64,000 bases of DNA, taken from the NCBI GenBank assembly GCA_965200355.1, contig OZ241351.1, positions 372,001 to 436,000 on the forward strand, read 5' to 3'. Shown one piece after another: positions 25,242 through 34,505 of the stretch. The position numbers were made by a program, and so were the translations under genes. The stretch is from Bin18 sp965200355. Its GTDB lineage: Bacteria; Desulfobacterota; Binatia; Bin18. Below the pieces are notes generated by a model that saw only the letters and a list, made by a program, of their open reading frames with translations, had not been told where the DNA came from and ran no database searches. Every line of letters begins with the position of its first letter. The stretch's first letter is position 1.

Positions 25242-26993
25242 CTACCAGCCAATAATATGCGAGGGCATACGTTTACTCTGTTCCCCACGCACATCCGCTC
25301 CGCCGTATAAGGTGCCAGACTTGGCATCAATGCGGATACCCAGCACATCTCCCTCGCTCCACGCCGGGTTGACCTGAAGCCTATGTCCACGGGCTGTGAG
25401 TTCCGCCCGTATCTCTTGCGGAATCCGCTCCTCAACCCGGAGCAGACCAGGAACACTATTATGCGGATAGAAACTGGTCGGGAAGTGGGAAGTCGAAAAT
25501 CGGGGCGCTTCGATGGCGTCCTGCACTTCGAGCCCAAAATCAGCCACCGCCAGAAAGAACTGGAGCGTCCACTGGTCCTGCTGGTCTCCGCCCGGCGTTC
25601 CAAACACCATACACGGGTTTCCATCCCGCATGACCAGGCTCGGGGTCAGGGTGGTCCGCGGCCGTTTGCCCGGCACCAAGGCGTTCGGATGGGCGGCATC
25701 CAAGAAGAAGGTCTGCACTCGGGTCCCCAGCGGGAAGCCAAGGCCGTCTATGACCGGCGAGGACGGAATCCAGGCCCCGCTCGGGGTAAAGGAGGCCATA
25801 TTCCGCTCCTTGTCGATAACTGCCACATAGACAGTGCCCGGACCCCAATTCCGGGCGGCAAAGATGTCTGCCCCGTTGAGCACTGCGGCACCGGTCCGTG
25901 GATTGCCCGGTCGCTGGTCCAACGACGCCTGTTGGTTGTCGATCAACGCCCGCCGACGAGCCGCATAATTTTTGGACAGCAGTCCCTCCAGTGGGACATC
26001 GGTAAAATGCGGGTCGCCGTAGTATTGCTCACGGTCGGCAAAAGCCAGCTTGGTCGCTTCTGTGAGCGTATGAATATAATCCGCGCTATTCAGGCCCATC
26101 CCCGTGAGGTCACACCCTTCCAGCAGGGCCAGCTGTTGCAGAAACACCGGCCCTTGGCTCCACGGGCCGCATTTGTACACATCATAGCCACGATAGTTGA
26201 GGGTCGTCGGCTCTTCGATCTGAATATGAAAGTCGGCCAGGTCGTCCGCGCTCAACAGCCCCCCCTGTTCTTTTGCGTGGGCCGCTATGGTCTGGGCGAT
26301 AGGCCCGGTATAAAACTCGGCCCGAGCGGTGGAGAGCCCTGCGAGACGGTCCCCACCGGCTCGGTCTTCTGCCGCCATGAGCCGCCGAAACGTCCGGGCC
26401 AGGTCCGGGTTCGTCAAGACCTGACCGATAGCAGGGATGTGTCCGCCCGGCAGATAGACCTTGGCCGAAGACGGCCAGTGGGTCCTGAAATGCTCGGCAT
26501 TCCCGGCAATCGAAAAATCCATATTCAGATAGGCCGGCGCCGGGCCACGCAGGGCAGCGTGCATAGGAAAACCGTCCTCGGCCAGTTCCAGGGCAGGGGC
26601 GGCCACTTGGGCAAAGCTCCGCGTGCCAAAGCGGTGCAGGACAGAAATAAAGGCGTCCGGGGCCGCACAGGGCCCGGCGGCCAGGGCACCGCTGCCTGGA
26701 ATGAGGCTCCTGCCCTGCTGCTGAAACCAGGCCAGCGTGGCCGCCTTGGGCGCAACGGTATTGCCGTTAATCGAGAAAACTTTTTTGTCTGCCGCGCTAT
26801 AGACGAGGGCAGAGAGTTCGCCCCCGAAAGTGTGCATATGCGGGTTAAGCACGCCTTCGGCCAATGCCGCGGCAACGGCCGCATCAAAGGCATTGCCCCC
26901 GGCCCGGAGCACCTGCATCCCGGCTTCGGCGGACAGATAATGTTCAGTCGAAATCATCCCGCGCGTACTCATCAGGGTCGGACGATAGGCCAT
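25242..26993 (-). CDS. Gamma-glutamyltransferase family protein (Ntn hydrolase)
   Basis: A 583-residue member of the GGT family, which cleaves itself before a threonine and transfers or hydrolyses gamma-glutamyl groups. Family marks include STEHYLSAEAGMQVLRAGGNAFDAAVAAALAE, FGGE near the start of the large subunit, and GKRPRTTLTPSLVM and GTPGGDQQDQWTLQ in the small subunit. The residue matching the nucleophile is the Thr in GPGTVYVAVIDK. The second Thr of the usual TTH is Val, so substrate use may differ (cephalosporin acylase-like members show such changes). No signal peptide is evident, so it may be cytoplasmic. Confidence 0.88.
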   Translation of the reverse strand: MAYRPTLMSTRGMISTEHYLSAEAGMQVLRAGGNAFDAAVAAALAEGVLNPHMHTFGGELSALVYSAADKKVFSINGNTVAPKAATLAWFQQQGRSLIPGSGALAAGPCAAPDAFISVLHRFGTRSFAQVAAPALELAEDGFPMHAALRGPAPAYLNMDFSIAGNAEHFRTHWPSSAKVYLPGGHIPAIGQVLTNPDLARTFRRLMAAEDRAGGDRLAGLSTARAEFYTGPIAQTIAAHAKEQGGLLSADDLADFHIQIEEPTTLNYRGYDVYKCGPWSQGPVFLQQLALLEGCDLTGMGLNSADYIHTLTEATKLAFADREQYYGDPHFTDVPLEGLLSKNYAARRRALIDNQQASLDQRPGNPRTGAAVLNGADIFAARNWGPGTVYVAVIDKERNMASFTPSGAWIPSSPVIDGLGFPLGTRVQTFFLDAAHPNALVPGKRPRTTLTPSLVMRDGNPCMVFGTPGGDQQDQWTLQFFLAVADFGLEVQDAIEAPRFSTSHFPTSFYPHNSVPGLLRVEERIPQEIRAELTARGHRLQVNPAWSEGDVLGIRIDAKSGTLYGGADVRGEQSKRMPSHIIGW

Positions 26994-27023
26994 ACAGCCC
27001 TCCTTTGAGCGGACAAATAGACA

Positions 27024-27341
27024 CTACTCGGCGGTTTCTTCACTCACGGCCCGCACCTGCTCCTGTACCACGTCCGGGGGACACAGGGAAAGGAACCAGC
27101 GACCGGCCAGTAACAAGACGGTAATATCGTCGGCAACGCCAACGAAAGGCAGAATATCGGGCAGGAAATCCATCGGGAGCAACAGATAGCCCAAGGCCCC
27201 GACCAGCACCGCTTTGGCCCGGAGCGGTACCCGCCGGTCCCGAAACAGCCGCCAGAACAGCTTGGCAAACCGGGGCAGATGTCGAACCAGTTTCAGCACG
27301 TGCAACGGGGGCAGGCTTGGGCGTCCTGGCGGCATAGGCAC
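27024..27341 (-). CDS. YkvA-type DUF1232 membrane protein
   Basis: A 105-residue protein with the DUF1232 signature YLLLPMDFLPDILPFVGVADDITVLLLA, a membrane-associated helix pair found in YkvA-like proteins of unknown role. It is preceded by a basic amphipathic region (LVRHLPRFAKLFWRLFRDRR). It ends 30 bp from the gamma-glutamyltransferase gene start on the same strand and diverges from the response regulator gene. Confidence 0.85.
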   Translation of the reverse strand: MPMPPGRPSLPPLHVLKLVRHLPRFAKLFWRLFRDRRVPLRAKAVLVGALGYLLLPMDFLPDILPFVGVADDITVLLLAGRWFLSLCPPDVVQEQVRAVSEETAE

Positions 27342-27450
27342 TCACGTGTCGTCAGAGAGAACAAGGAAAACCGCTCGGACCTGGGTCTGTGATTCGCGCG
27401 GTGTCTGCTACAATACGCCCATTCAGGCCGTTCGTGAACCTCAGGCAGCA

Positions 27451-28140
27451 ATGAGGCCCCCCGTGCGTATCCTTGTGGTTGAAGACGAAGCAAAAGTCGC
27501 CAGTTTTATCCGCCGTGGTCTTGAGGCCGAGGGCTATCGGGTGGATATCGCCCCGGACGGCGAGGCCGGGCTGAGGCACGTGTTCGACCAGGAGTACGCC
27601 CTGGTCGTTCTGGATGTCATGCTGCCCAAGCGAGATGGCTTGAGCGTCCTCCAGGAGATACGGCAGCACCAGCGCTCCGTTCCAGTCCTGATGCTCACCG
27701 CGCGTGATACGGTTGCGTATAAAGTCGCCGGGCTGGACCACGGCGCGGATGACTATCTGACCAAACCCTTTGCCTTTGAAGAACTGCTCGCACGGATGCG
27801 GGCCTTACTGCGCCGAGGAAGCGCCCCGTCGCCCGTCACGCTGCGCGTGGCGGACTTGACGCTCGACCTGGGCACGCGCCACGTCACCCGGGCCGGCACT
27901 CGGATTGACCTGACCGCCAAAGAATTCGCCCTGCTGGCCTTCTTTTTACGTCAGCCGGGGCGGGTGCTCAGCCGCGCCCTGATCGCCCAGCATGTCTGGG
28001 GCGTGGACTTCGACACCTTTACCAATGTCATCGACGTGTACGTCAATTATCTCAGGAAAAAAATTGACGCCGGATTCCCCACCAAACTGATTCATACGGT
28101 GCGCGGGGTGGGCTATGTCCTCAAGGAATCTGAGGAATAA
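27451..28140 (+). CDS. OmpR-family response regulator
   Basis: The 229-residue translation has a receiver domain (VRILVVEDEAKVASFI, the phosphoacceptor Asp in LVVLDVMLP, LMLTARD and the TKPFAFEEL Lys) followed by a winged-helix DNA-binding domain ending VYVNYLRKKID and HTVRGVGYVL. I chose ATG 27451, where the receiver begins; the open frame upstream overlaps the divergent ykvA-like gene. A TACAAT hexamer near 27408 could be its -10 element, without a good -35. It overlaps the histidine kinase gene by one base (TAATG). Confidence 0.93.
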   Translation: MRPPVRILVVEDEAKVASFIRRGLEAEGYRVDIAPDGEAGLRHVFDQEYALVVLDVMLPKRDGLSVLQEIRQHQRSVPVLMLTARDTVAYKVAGLDHGADDYLTKPFAFEELLARMRALLRRGSAPSPVTLRVADLTLDLGTRHVTRAGTRIDLTAKEFALLAFFLRQPGRVLSRALIAQHVWGVDFDTFTNVIDVYVNYLRKKIDAGFPTKLIHTVRGVGYVLKESEE

Positions 28141-29630
28141 TGCGTTTCTGCTTTTCCAGCCTGCGGGCGCGCCTGACGCTGTGGTATACGGCCCTGCTGA
28201 CCGGGATGCTGGTCCTCCTTGGGGCGGCGGCTTTCATCCTCCTCGACCGGGGGTTGCGCGACCATATCGACGCCTCGCTCAAATCGGTCGCCGCGTCGAT
28301 TGCCGATTCCGTCCGCCGGCCGGCGTCGCCGGGGCGTGATTTCGGGGCGGCTCTGGACGCGCTGCTCGGTCCGTTTGGGCCTGGGCCGGCTTCACGCTTC
28401 TTTCGTTTACTCGACCCATTCGGACGCCCGGACCCTCGCGTTGTCCCTCGCCCGCGCCTGCAATTCCCGCTCAGCCCGGAAGCACAGATGAACGCCCGGC
28501 AGGGCCGGGAGACCTATCAGACCCTGACCCTTCCCCCGCCCCAAGGGGGGCAGGGGGAGGGAATGCCGGTCCGGCTGCTGACGCTGCCGGTTATTGAACG
28601 CGGGCGGATGATTCATCTCGTTCAGGTCGCCATACCGCTTGAGAGCGCAGACACGGCCCGTTCCCGGTTTCTCTTGATTCTCCTGGGATTGGTCCCGCTG
28701 GCGCTCGGCGGGGCGGGAATTGGTGGCTGGCTGCTGGCACGCCATGCCCTCGCCCCGGTAGACGCCATGGTGAATACGGCCCGGGCCATAGAGGCAGAAG
28801 ACCTCTCGCGCCGCATCGAGGCCGCGGACAGTCCGGACGAACTCGGTCGCCTGGCCGCGGTCTTAAACGCCATGCTGGCGCGGCTGGAACGCGCCTTTAC
28901 TGCGGTCAAACACTTTAGCGCGGATGCCGCCCATGAACTGCGCACCCCGCTGACCATCTTGAAAGGAGAACTTGAGGTGGCGCTCCGCGCTCCGCCGACA
29001 CCGGAGGAATATCGCGCTGTCCTGGTCAGTTGCCTGGAAGAAGTAGACCGGCTCAGCGCGCTCGTGACGGACCTGCTTTTTCTGGCCCGCTCTGACAGCG
29101 GCCATATGCGTATTGCGCCGACACCGGTCAATCTGGCAGCCGTCCTGCGCGACGTGGGTGCGGCCCTGAGCGTGCTGGCCGAGGCGGCTCAGGTGCGCTT
29201 TCAGCATGACGCGCCGGCCGCACTCTGGACGCGGGGCAGCGAGCCGCTGCTGTTCCGGCTCCTCTTTAACTTGGGTGAGAATGCGGTGAAATACACCCCA
29301 CCGGGCGGAACGGTGACGCTGACCCTGCACCCACGCGGGGCAGCGGCGTGTCTGGCGGTCAGAGACACCGGAGCCGGCATTGCCGCCGAGGAACAGCCTC
29401 ACATCTTTGATCGTTTTTATCGTGCTGACCCGGCCCGGAGCCGTGGGGGCAGCGGTCTCGGTCTGGCCCTCGCTCGTTCAATCGCACTCGCCCACGGCGG
29501 GCAGCTCAGCGTCGAGAGCCGCGTGGGGCAGGGAAGCTGTTTCACGCTCCGGCTGCCGCTGGTTGCGGAGCCGCCGGCCGGGTCTCCCGGTCAGGAAGCG
29601 CCCGAACGGGGAGACGCGCAGCGGGCGTGA
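28140..29630 (+). CDS. Two-component sensor histidine kinase
   Basis: The partner of the response regulator just upstream. The 496-residue protein has a first membrane helix at about residues 12-35, a periplasmic domain of about 135 residues, a second helix (LLILLGLVPLALGGAGIGGWLLA), a HAMP linker, the dimerisation/phosphoacceptor helix with HELRTPL, and an ATPase domain with N box (NLGENAVKYTPPG), DTGAGI and GSGLGLALA. The periplasmic part is not a domain I recognise. The layout resembles heavy-metal or envelope-stress sensors of the CusS/QseC type, but the signal cannot be told. Confidence 0.93.
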   Translation: MRFCFSSLRARLTLWYTALLTGMLVLLGAAAFILLDRGLRDHIDASLKSVAASIADSVRRPASPGRDFGAALDALLGPFGPGPASRFFRLLDPFGRPDPRVVPRPRLQFPLSPEAQMNARQGRETYQTLTLPPPQGGQGEGMPVRLLTLPVIERGRMIHLVQVAIPLESADTARSRFLLILLGLVPLALGGAGIGGWLLARHALAPVDAMVNTARAIEAEDLSRRIEAADSPDELGRLAAVLNAMLARLERAFTAVKHFSADAAHELRTPLTILKGELEVALRAPPTPEEYRAVLVSCLEEVDRLSALVTDLLFLARSDSGHMRIAPTPVNLAAVLRDVGAALSVLAEAAQVRFQHDAPAALWTRGSEPLLFRLLFNLGENAVKYTPPGGTVTLTLHPRGAAACLAVRDTGAGIAAEEQPHIFDRFYRADPARSRGGSGLGLALARSIALAHGGQLSVESRVGQGSCFTLRLPLVAEPPAGSPGQEAPERGDAQRA

Positions 29631-29653
29631 GGCGACGGGAAGGCGTATCAAAC

Positions 29654-30136
29654 ATGCGTCCGCTGGTCAGGCACTCTTGCCGCTGCCAACTTCTCAGCCT
29701 GCTTCTCTGGGCGTTCGCCCTTGGACTCGCCCTCCCGTCAGAGCCGAGGGCGGAAGGCCCTCCGCTGCGCGTCCGTCTCAGCGGAAAGCTTTATTTCGTG
29801 CCGACCGGCGAGCCGGGCAGACATGCTGACTTGCTGGCCTTCGGCATTGCCGAGGATGAAGTCTATCTTCAGGTCGATGAATTTCGCGCCACGAGCAAGG
29901 CGCAAAGCGAGTTGTCGGTGCTCCGAGCTATGCGCCGGCACAAACCGCATCTGCGTATCATCAATGGAGAGATTTTGGCCCCGCTCCTGACCGAAGAGCA
30001 TATTCGGAAACCCGTCCTGCTGGCCGGATTTTTCTATCGCACGAGTGGCCGGCTGGCGCTGGTCTCAGCCGTTCTCGCCGAGGAAGAGACGCCTCCCGCC
30101 CCGCCGGCCCCACAACCAAAAGCGCACTTCTGGTAA
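29654..30136 (+). CDS. Secreted hypothetical protein after a two-component system
   Basis: From the ATG at 29654 the translation begins with a signal peptide (LLSLLLWAFALGLALPSEPRAEG, cleavage likely after PRA) and continues for about 130 residues with LRVRLSGKLYFVPTGE and FGIAEDEVYLQVDEF; the C-terminus is proline-rich. A GTG at 29627 overlapping the kinase stop by four bases is the other possible start. I do not recognise the family. Its place directly behind the kinase suggests an accessory periplasmic protein for sensing or a target of the system. Confidence 0.6.
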   Translation: MRPLVRHSCRCQLLSLLLWAFALGLALPSEPRAEGPPLRVRLSGKLYFVPTGEPGRHADLLAFGIAEDEVYLQVDEFRATSKAQSELSVLRAMRRHKPHLRIINGEILAPLLTEEHIRKPVLLAGFFYRTSGRLALVSAVLAEEETPPAPPAPQPKAHFW

Positions 30137-30256
30137 GCGGCGACAATATGAACGCCCGACCGGAGGCCAGCCGACAGGGCCTTCCGTCCCGCCCTCCTCC
30201 GGGCAGAGGTCCTGTGGTAGACTGCGTTACACACCAACGATGTGAAGGAGGTTCCT

Positions 30257-30763
30257 ATGGCGGTCAAACCTGGCTGGGAAGGGCGTTGCTACGAAGACTT
30301 TGCAATCGGGGATGTCTATCGCTGCCGCTTGGGGCGGACGGTGACTGAGACGGATAATACCTGGTTCACTCTGCTGACCTGTAACACCAATCAAATTCAC
30401 TTTAATAATGAATATGGCAAGCAGACCGAATTCGGCCAATGCCTGATTAACAGCGGGCTCACCCTGGCCATTGTTGCCGGGCTCGGTGTCGCCGATGTGA
30501 GTGAGAACGGTTTTAATTTAGGCTGGGACAATATCACCCTGCCGAATCCGGTGTTTGCCGGCGATACGCTGTATTCCGAGTCAGAAGTCCTGGAGAAACG
30601 CGAATCCAAGTCCAAGCCACAGTGGGGCATCATCAAAGTGGAGACGCGGGGGGTCAAGCAAGACGGCAGCTTAGTCTGTCAGTATACGCGCAATGTGATG
30701 GTCTGGAAAAAGGCGCATGTGCCTAAGCGCGACCTCTTCCCCGAGTTGAAAACAGACACGTAA
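30257..30763 (+). CDS. MaoC-family acyl dehydratase (hot-dog fold)
   Basis: The translation reads YEDFAIGDVYRCRLGRTVTETDN, then NQIHFNNEYGKQTEFGQCLINSGLTLAIVAGL, the MaoC hydratase pattern with the catalytic Asn/His-type dyad region. It ends with a QYTRNVMVWKK strand. Members hydrate enoyl-CoA or mesaconyl-type thioesters. The ATG at 30257 is preceded by a perfect AAGGAGG Shine-Dalgarno sequence, which decides the start over the ATG at 30242. It stands alone between the secreted gene and a terminator. Confidence 0.88.
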   Translation: MAVKPGWEGRCYEDFAIGDVYRCRLGRTVTETDNTWFTLLTCNTNQIHFNNEYGKQTEFGQCLINSGLTLAIVAGLGVADVSENGFNLGWDNITLPNPVFAGDTLYSESEVLEKRESKSKPQWGIIKVETRGVKQDGSLVCQYTRNVMVWKKAHVPKRDLFPELKTDT

Positions 30764-30802
30764 GGACGTTGTTGGGTTCGTTGGGTCGTGGGCACCCGGT
30801 GT

Positions 30803-30840
30803 GTAGGGGCGACCCCCTGTGGCTGCCCCTACAGGTTTTT
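30803..30840 (+). terminator. Probable intrinsic terminator after the MaoC gene
   Basis: GTAGGGGC (30803-30810) pairs with GCCCCTAC (30825-30832) across a 14-base loop, and a run of five T follows (30836-30840). It lies 40 bp after the MaoC stop and overlaps the stop of the convergent nitroreductase gene. The same GGGGC-GACCCC-type element recurs at 43276-43297 and near 49120-49147, so it belongs to a dispersed repeat that has been used as a terminator. Confidence 0.7.
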
Positions 30841-31500
30841 CGTGTCCCCCGACTCTGGAAACGCCTCTCCGTAGCGATTCAGCCAGGTGACGTCTGCGAC
30901 CGGGCGGCGGGTCACTGGCCCGAATTTTCCTTTGGGATAGCCAATCGGAATGAGTGCATAGGTCGTAATGAATGCGGGCAGGTCGAGAATTTGCCGCATT
31001 TCGTCCTCATACAGGGTGGTAATCGTCGTCAGCGAGGCACCCAGACCAAGGGCTCGGCAGGCCAGCAGCATATTCTGAATCGTCGGATAGATACTCCCGC
31101 CCAGAATCCGCAGAAAGGTCTCTCGGTGCGGCCCGTTGAGACGGGCTGCATGACTCTTGCGCGAGCGGAGACAGGGAATAAGCAGGACCGGAGCCTCCGC
31201 CAGGTGTGCGGCGAGATAGGCAGCCGCGCGCACGTTTTTACTGTTTTCCGGCGTGAGTCCGGCTTTGGCATAGTTGGCTTCCGCGGCCCGCCAGCCGCGC
31301 AGATAGACCTCGGCAATCTGTCCCTTGACCGCCTGTTCTGTGACCACCACAAAGCGCCAAGCCTGGACCCCGCCTCCACTCGGCCCCTGGGTGCCGGCTT
31401 CAATCACCTTGTGAATGAGCGCGAGTGGTACTGGGTCGGTCTTGAGCCGGCGCATACTCCGACACGAATACATAATGTCAAACAGGTCGGTCTCGGCCAT
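30829..31500 (-). CDS. Nitroreductase-family FMN oxidoreductase
   Basis: The 223-residue translation has the nitroreductase FMN-binding start SCRSMRRLKTDPVPLALIHKVIEAG, the TQGPSGGGVQAWRFVVV segment and a later LGLGASLTTI stretch, all typical of the family. Such enzymes reduce nitro groups, quinones or enones with NAD(P)H. It overlaps the terminator of the MaoC gene at its 3' end and lies 78 bp downstream of the CoxL-type gene on the same strand. The physiological substrate is unknown. Confidence 0.88.
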   Translation of the reverse strand: MAETDLFDIMYSCRSMRRLKTDPVPLALIHKVIEAGTQGPSGGGVQAWRFVVVTEQAVKGQIAEVYLRGWRAAEANYAKAGLTPENSKNVRAAAYLAAHLAEAPVLLIPCLRSRKSHAARLNGPHRETFLRILGGSIYPTIQNMLLACRALGLGASLTTITTLYEDEMRQILDLPAFITTYALIPIGYPKGKFGPVTRRPVADVTWLNRYGEAFPESGDTKNL

Positions 31501-31578
31501 GATATCCTCCTCAGCCGTCCTCTGAACGACCTGCGTCGAGCCCCCCCTCGATGAGCGACGCCGAAGTCCACTCGTCCC

Positions 31579-33945
31579 TTAAGCTTTTGACTGCGCCGCC
31601 TGAATCCGCTGCCAAATACGCTCTGGTGTCAGGGGCAGTTCCGTAATGGTAACGTTCAGGGGTTGCAGGGCGTCTTCAATCGCATTCGTCACCGCGGCCG
31701 GCACCATGCCGGGGGTGCCCTCGCCTTTGCCCTTGGAACCTAAGGGCGTGTGCGGGGAGGGAACGTTGTGTTCGATGGTTTCGATATGTGGGAGGTCAAG
31801 GGAAGAGGGGATGTGGTAGTCCAGCAGCGTGGTCGTGAGTTGCTGGCCGTTTTCGTCGTAGATAAACTCTTCCATGCACGTATTGCCGATGCCCATCGCC
31901 ACCCCGCCGTGGATTTGGCCCCGAACGACCATCGGGTTAATCGGCTGCCCGGCATCATCCACTGCAACATAGCGGACAATTTTGTACTCGCCCGTGTCGG
32001 GAAACACTTCGACCTGGGCCGCATGGACGTTACAGCTGTGCATCCCCGCGGTCTCGGCTTCAAAGTGGGAGGTATGTTCAAGGCCGGCCTCCATGCCGGG
32101 TGGTAGTGCGGTCGGAGAGAGCAGGGCCACCTCGGCAATTTTGGCAATCGGCACGCGCTGGCTTGCGTCTCTGGTCAGCATCACGTGGCCGTCACGAAAG
32201 ATAAAATCATCCAGGCCGGCTTCGATATGCAGCAGGTGGGCGGCGATATGGGCCATCTTGGGCCGCAGGGCACGCGCGGCCAGCACCGCGGCACTCAGCG
32301 TATAGGAAGCCCCGCGAGAGCCAATCGTGCCGGCGGCAAAGGGACCGGAATGAGTGTCACCATATGTGACATAAATATCTTCTGGGGCGAGGCCGAGTTC
32401 CCCGGCCACGACTTGAGCCAGCGTGGTCTCATGCCCCTGACCGTGCGGCGAGTCGCCTTCGGCCACCTGGACCTTGCCGTGGGCGTCGAACTGGACCGTG
32501 GCCACGCCAAAGCCGGGCTGCCGTTCCATGGGCACCAGCACCTCTGAGGGAACCCCGGAGATTTCCACCCCCATGCTGAAGCCGACGCCAAGATAGCGCC
32601 CGTTTTGCCACGCCTCGGACTGTTTTTTGCGAAAATTGTCGTAATCCAGCGCGGCACACGCCTTGGCAAACGAGCCGGGAAAGTCGCCCGAGTCTACGTG
32701 TACGCCCACCGCCGAGACGTGCGGAAAGGTCTTAATGGCGTTTTTGAGACGCATGGCCACCGGGTCAATCTCCAGCGCGCGGGCCGCTATTTCAACCGCC
32801 CGGTCGAGCGCAAAACGGCCGGCAAACGAGCCAAACGCCCGGCTCGGCGTCAGACAGGCTTTGTTCGTCACCACACAGCTCAGGTCGATATCCACATTGG
32901 GAATATCGTAGCCGTTGATGAGGTACATCGCACCCAGAAAGGGCATGGCAAAACCAACGTAGATGGCTGTGCGTGCGTCACCGCAATCGGCCACAATCCG
33001 GTCTCGTAAACCAAGAATAGTACCGTCTTTCTTGACGGCCAGTTCAATCTCATGAATCTGATCCCGTCCCTGGCCCACATTCATCAAACTTTCTTGACGA
33101 TTCTCCACCCATTTCACCGGACGACGAAGTTTCATGGCCAGGTGACAGGCCAGCAGTTCTTCCCGATAGAGCGGGGCCTTGGTCCCAAACGCACCGCCCA
33201 TGTCCTTGGGCATAATCACCCGCATCTGGCTGTGTGGCAGCTTGAGGTATTCGGCCAGCAGGTGACGTTTGATATGCGGGCGCTGCGTGGTCAGCCACAA
33301 GGTCAGTCCCTCGCCGGGGTTATACACGGCCAGGCAGCCACGGGTTTCCATGGGCTGGCCGCCGGTGCGGTGACAACGAAAGCGCTCTTTGATGACCAGG
33401 TCGGCCTGAGCAAAGGCCGCCTCGGGGTCGCCGGCTGGAATATGCTGATGGTAGACCACATTGTCGCCCCAGTCGGGATAGAGACGCGGCGCGTCAGCTT
33501 GGAGGGCCTGCTCAGGGTCAAGCACGATATCGAGCGGCTCATACTCGACATCGACCAGCTCAATGGCGTCTTCAAGGGTATATTTATCCCGGGCCACCAC
33601 CACGGCCAGCGGGTCGCCAACGTATTTCACCTCATCAATCGACAGCGGCCAAAAGATCGGCCGTTTGGTCTCGCCGGGGAGATTCGGCGTGCTCATGTCT
33701 GACAGGACCGACCCCAGGTGTTTGACCTCCGCACCGGTGAGCACGGCCCGCACACCGGGCAGGGCAGCCGCCTGAGTCGTGTCTATGGACAGAATTTTTG
33801 CGTGGGCGTGGATGCTGCGCACACACCCCATGACGACCATACGGGGCAGGACAATATCGGGCAGGTATTGTCCGTCTCCCACGAGTAAGCGGCGGTCTTC
33901 TTTGCGTTTAATGGACTGTCCAACCCAAGCGTTTTGCGTAGCCAT
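31579..33945 (-). CDS. Molybdopterin-binding large subunit of a xanthine dehydrogenase/CO dehydrogenase-family hydroxylase
   Basis: The 788-residue translation has the family's N-terminal a/b-hammerhead domain (RRLLVGDGQYLPDI) and the molybdenum-cofactor domain (GGAFGTKAPLYREELLACHLAMKLRRPVKW, GQGHETTLAQVVAGELG, GGVAMGIGNTCMEEF). The loop that carries AYRCSFR in true CO dehydrogenases reads PSRAFGSFAGRF, so this is a hydroxylase of another substrate, probably an aromatic or N-heterocycle. The ATG at 33945 follows GGGGAGAGC. It is the last of three subunits in medium-small-large order. Confidence 0.92.
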   Translation of the reverse strand: MATQNAWVGQSIKRKEDRRLLVGDGQYLPDIVLPRMVVMGCVRSIHAHAKILSIDTTQAAALPGVRAVLTGAEVKHLGSVLSDMSTPNLPGETKRPIFWPLSIDEVKYVGDPLAVVVARDKYTLEDAIELVDVEYEPLDIVLDPEQALQADAPRLYPDWGDNVVYHQHIPAGDPEAAFAQADLVIKERFRCHRTGGQPMETRGCLAVYNPGEGLTLWLTTQRPHIKRHLLAEYLKLPHSQMRVIMPKDMGGAFGTKAPLYREELLACHLAMKLRRPVKWVENRQESLMNVGQGRDQIHEIELAVKKDGTILGLRDRIVADCGDARTAIYVGFAMPFLGAMYLINGYDIPNVDIDLSCVVTNKACLTPSRAFGSFAGRFALDRAVEIAARALEIDPVAMRLKNAIKTFPHVSAVGVHVDSGDFPGSFAKACAALDYDNFRKKQSEAWQNGRYLGVGFSMGVEISGVPSEVLVPMERQPGFGVATVQFDAHGKVQVAEGDSPHGQGHETTLAQVVAGELGLAPEDIYVTYGDTHSGPFAAGTIGSRGASYTLSAAVLAARALRPKMAHIAAHLLHIEAGLDDFIFRDGHVMLTRDASQRVPIAKIAEVALLSPTALPPGMEAGLEHTSHFEAETAGMHSCNVHAAQVEVFPDTGEYKIVRYVAVDDAGQPINPMVVRGQIHGGVAMGIGNTCMEEFIYDENGQQLTTTLLDYHIPSSLDLPHIETIEHNVPSPHTPLGSKGKGEGTPGMVPAAVTNAIEDALQPLNVTITELPLTPERIWQRIQAAQSKA

Positions 33946-33961
33946 GACGCTCTCCCCGTGT

Positions 33962-34468
33962 TTACACCGGAAACCATTCCTTGCGCTCTTGTGGCGACAG
34001 GGCCTCAACCGTGGCGATAGCGTGCTTGACCGCCTCAACAATATGGACATAGCCCGTACAACGGCAGAGCACCCCCGACATGGCGGTGCGGATTTCTTCG
34101 TCTGAATGCTTGGGATTCTGGAGAAATTCGTACAGCGTCATCAGCAAGCCGGGCGTACAAAACCCACATTGCAAGCCGTGCTTTTCCCAGAATCCGGCCT
34201 GAATGGGGTGGAGGTCATCACCGCTCGCCAAGCCCTCAATGGTCAGCACGCTGGCCCCATCGGCCTGAACCGCTAACAGCAGACAGGACTTGACGGCCTT
34301 GCCGTTCAGAATCACCGTACACGCCCCGCAGCGTCCTTCGACCGAGCAGCCGACATGCGTGCCCGTCAGTCCCGCCACCTCGCGGATGAAGTCCACCAGC
34401 AACAGGCGCTGGTCAACCGTCTCCTCATAGACTTCAGCGTTAATCGTTATGCCTATGCTCCGTTTCAT
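33962..34468 (-). CDS. [2Fe-2S] small subunit of the molybdenum hydroxylase
   Basis: A 168-residue ferredoxin-like subunit that passes electrons from the molybdenum site to FAD. It has the plant-type cluster motif (CSVEGRCGACTVILNG, with a further Cys in KSCLLLAVQ) and the second cluster motif (CGFCTPGLLMTLYEFL and CRCTGY). It lies 16 bp upstream of the large subunit and 37 bp downstream of the FAD subunit, all on the minus strand. Confidence 0.95.
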   Translation of the reverse strand: MKRSIGITINAEVYEETVDQRLLLVDFIREVAGLTGTHVGCSVEGRCGACTVILNGKAVKSCLLLAVQADGASVLTIEGLASGDDLHPIQAGFWEKHGLQCGFCTPGLLMTLYEFLQNPKHSDEEIRTAMSGVLCRCTGYVHIVEAVKHAIATVEALSPQERKEWFPV

Positions 34469-34505
34469 GCCGGTCTCTCCTCACAGAGTTACTTGGAGGG
34501 CGTGT

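Noticed and set aside
25383..27008. 541-codon plus-strand frame
   Set aside because: It is antisense to the whole gamma-glutamyltransferase gene, whose family motifs are unmistakable; composition (His/Arg/Gly-rich) is typical of a shadow.
30781..30840. Possible riboswitch or small RNA
   Set aside because: The hairpin and T-run fit a terminator at the end of the MaoC gene and nothing resembling a known aptamer is present.
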